5,000 bases of DNA from NCBI GenBank assembly GCA_023428805.1, contig JAEYWW010000343.1, forward strand, positions 1-5,000, in the 5' to 3' direction. Shown one piece after another: positions 4,666-5,000 of this stretch (its first letter is position 1; every line of letters starts with the position of its first letter). The notes under the pieces are model-generated. The model saw only the letters and a list, made by a program, of their open reading frames with translations, made no database searches and had not been told where the DNA came from. The position numbers and the translations under genes are program-made. Source of the DNA: Armatimonadota bacterium (GTDB lineage Bacteria > Armatimonadota > Fimbriimonadia > Fimbriimonadales > Fimbriimonadaceae).

Positions 4666-5000
4666 ATGGTCATGCGTCCATCATATTGGCCCCGGCTTGC
4701 CGTTCTGGGGGTTGCCGCGCTTTCCACTGCTGTCGTCTTCGCCCAGTTTGCGGGTGTCCGTCCTGTTCCGGTTGACTACGTCGCGGGCTGGGATGCGATG
4801 GATGAGGGCACGGCCCGGAAGTACTTGGAAGTCGTGGCTGGCGAGGAATTCGCCGGGCGGGGAACCGGACAGAAGGGGTATCTGAAGGCCGCCGACTGGG
4901 TCGCGGGCAAGTTCAAAGAGTACGGATTGAAGCCCGTGATGCCGGATGGCTCCTACTTCCAGATGGTGCCGTTCACCGAGTGGGCGAGCGACCCTTCGAG
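4666..5000 (+). CDS. Secreted M28-family metallopeptidase (aminopeptidase type), N-terminal part only
   Basis: The visible 111 residues are the beginning of a zinc-dependent exopeptidase precursor, expected to act outside the cytoplasmic membrane on peptides. Residues 1-26 form a signal peptide: a short basic start (R4, R10), a hydrophobic core (LAVLGVAALSTAVVF) and a likely signal peptidase I site after VFA, with no lipobox cysteine. The mature part has the pattern that opens many M28 proteins: a helix after DEGTARKYLEVVAGEEFAGR, then GTGQKGYLKAADWVAGKF, YGLKPVMPDGSYFQMVPF. The zinc ligands and any PA domain lie beyond the edge, so activity cannot be judged. ATG 4666 has AAGGGG 5 bases upstream, and the in-frame ATG at 4672 has AGGA 6 bases upstream; either could be used, and only two residues differ. 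Confidence 0.85.
   Translation, partial: MVMRPSYWPRLAVLGVAALSTAVVFAQFAGVRPVPVDYVAGWDAMDEGTARKYLEVVAGEEFAGRGTGQKGYLKAADWVAGKFKEYGLKPVMPDGSYFQMVPFTEWASDPS

Overview
This window comes from a GC-rich bacterial chromosome carrying ordinary core and accessory genes. No mobile element, rRNA, tRNA or CRISPR is visible. The phylum cannot be read from the sequence alone. The gene mix (split AccD/AccA acetyl-CoA carboxylase, a MESH1-like HD hydrolase, a class II glycerate kinase and a secreted M28 peptidase) would fit a free-living heterotroph, perhaps from a less-studied phylum such as Armatimonadota, but that is only a guess.

Layout. Positions 1-853 (minus) hold the N-terminal two thirds of a class II (MOFRL-type) glycerate 2-kinase that runs off the left edge. 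Directly upstream on the same strand, overlapping it by 4 bases (ATGA), is a small stand-alone RelA/SpoT-type HD hydrolase (850-1389). Divergently from this pair, across about 110 bases, runs accD-accA (1503-3303), the two carboxyltransferase subunits of acetyl-CoA carboxylase. Their reading frames overlap by 8 bases, which suggests translational coupling. The accA end overlaps by 9 bases the end of a convergent gene for a small four-helix membrane protein (3295-3696, minus). A roughly 330-base stretch (3697-4028) follows that is visibly more AT-rich than its surroundings. To the right, on the plus strand, lie a two-helix membrane protein of unknown function (4029-4628) and, 37 bases later, the start of a secreted M28-family metallopeptidase that runs off the right edge.

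The least explained part is 3697-4028. Its minus strand carries a perfect TATAAT box for the membrane protein gene and a 49-codon open frame. Its plus strand carries a promoter-like pair, a nested 57-base imperfect hairpin and a GC-rich hairpin followed by TTTT. This is the layout expected of a roughly 100-nt small RNA or a terminated leader. The short ORF and the RNA are competing readings of nearly the same bases and both are low confidence. The second notable point is accD: its only sensible start has no Shine-Dalgarno sequence and lies 9 bases after a TATATT box, which suggests a leaderless or nearly leaderless mRNA, whereas accA has a strong ribosome binding site.
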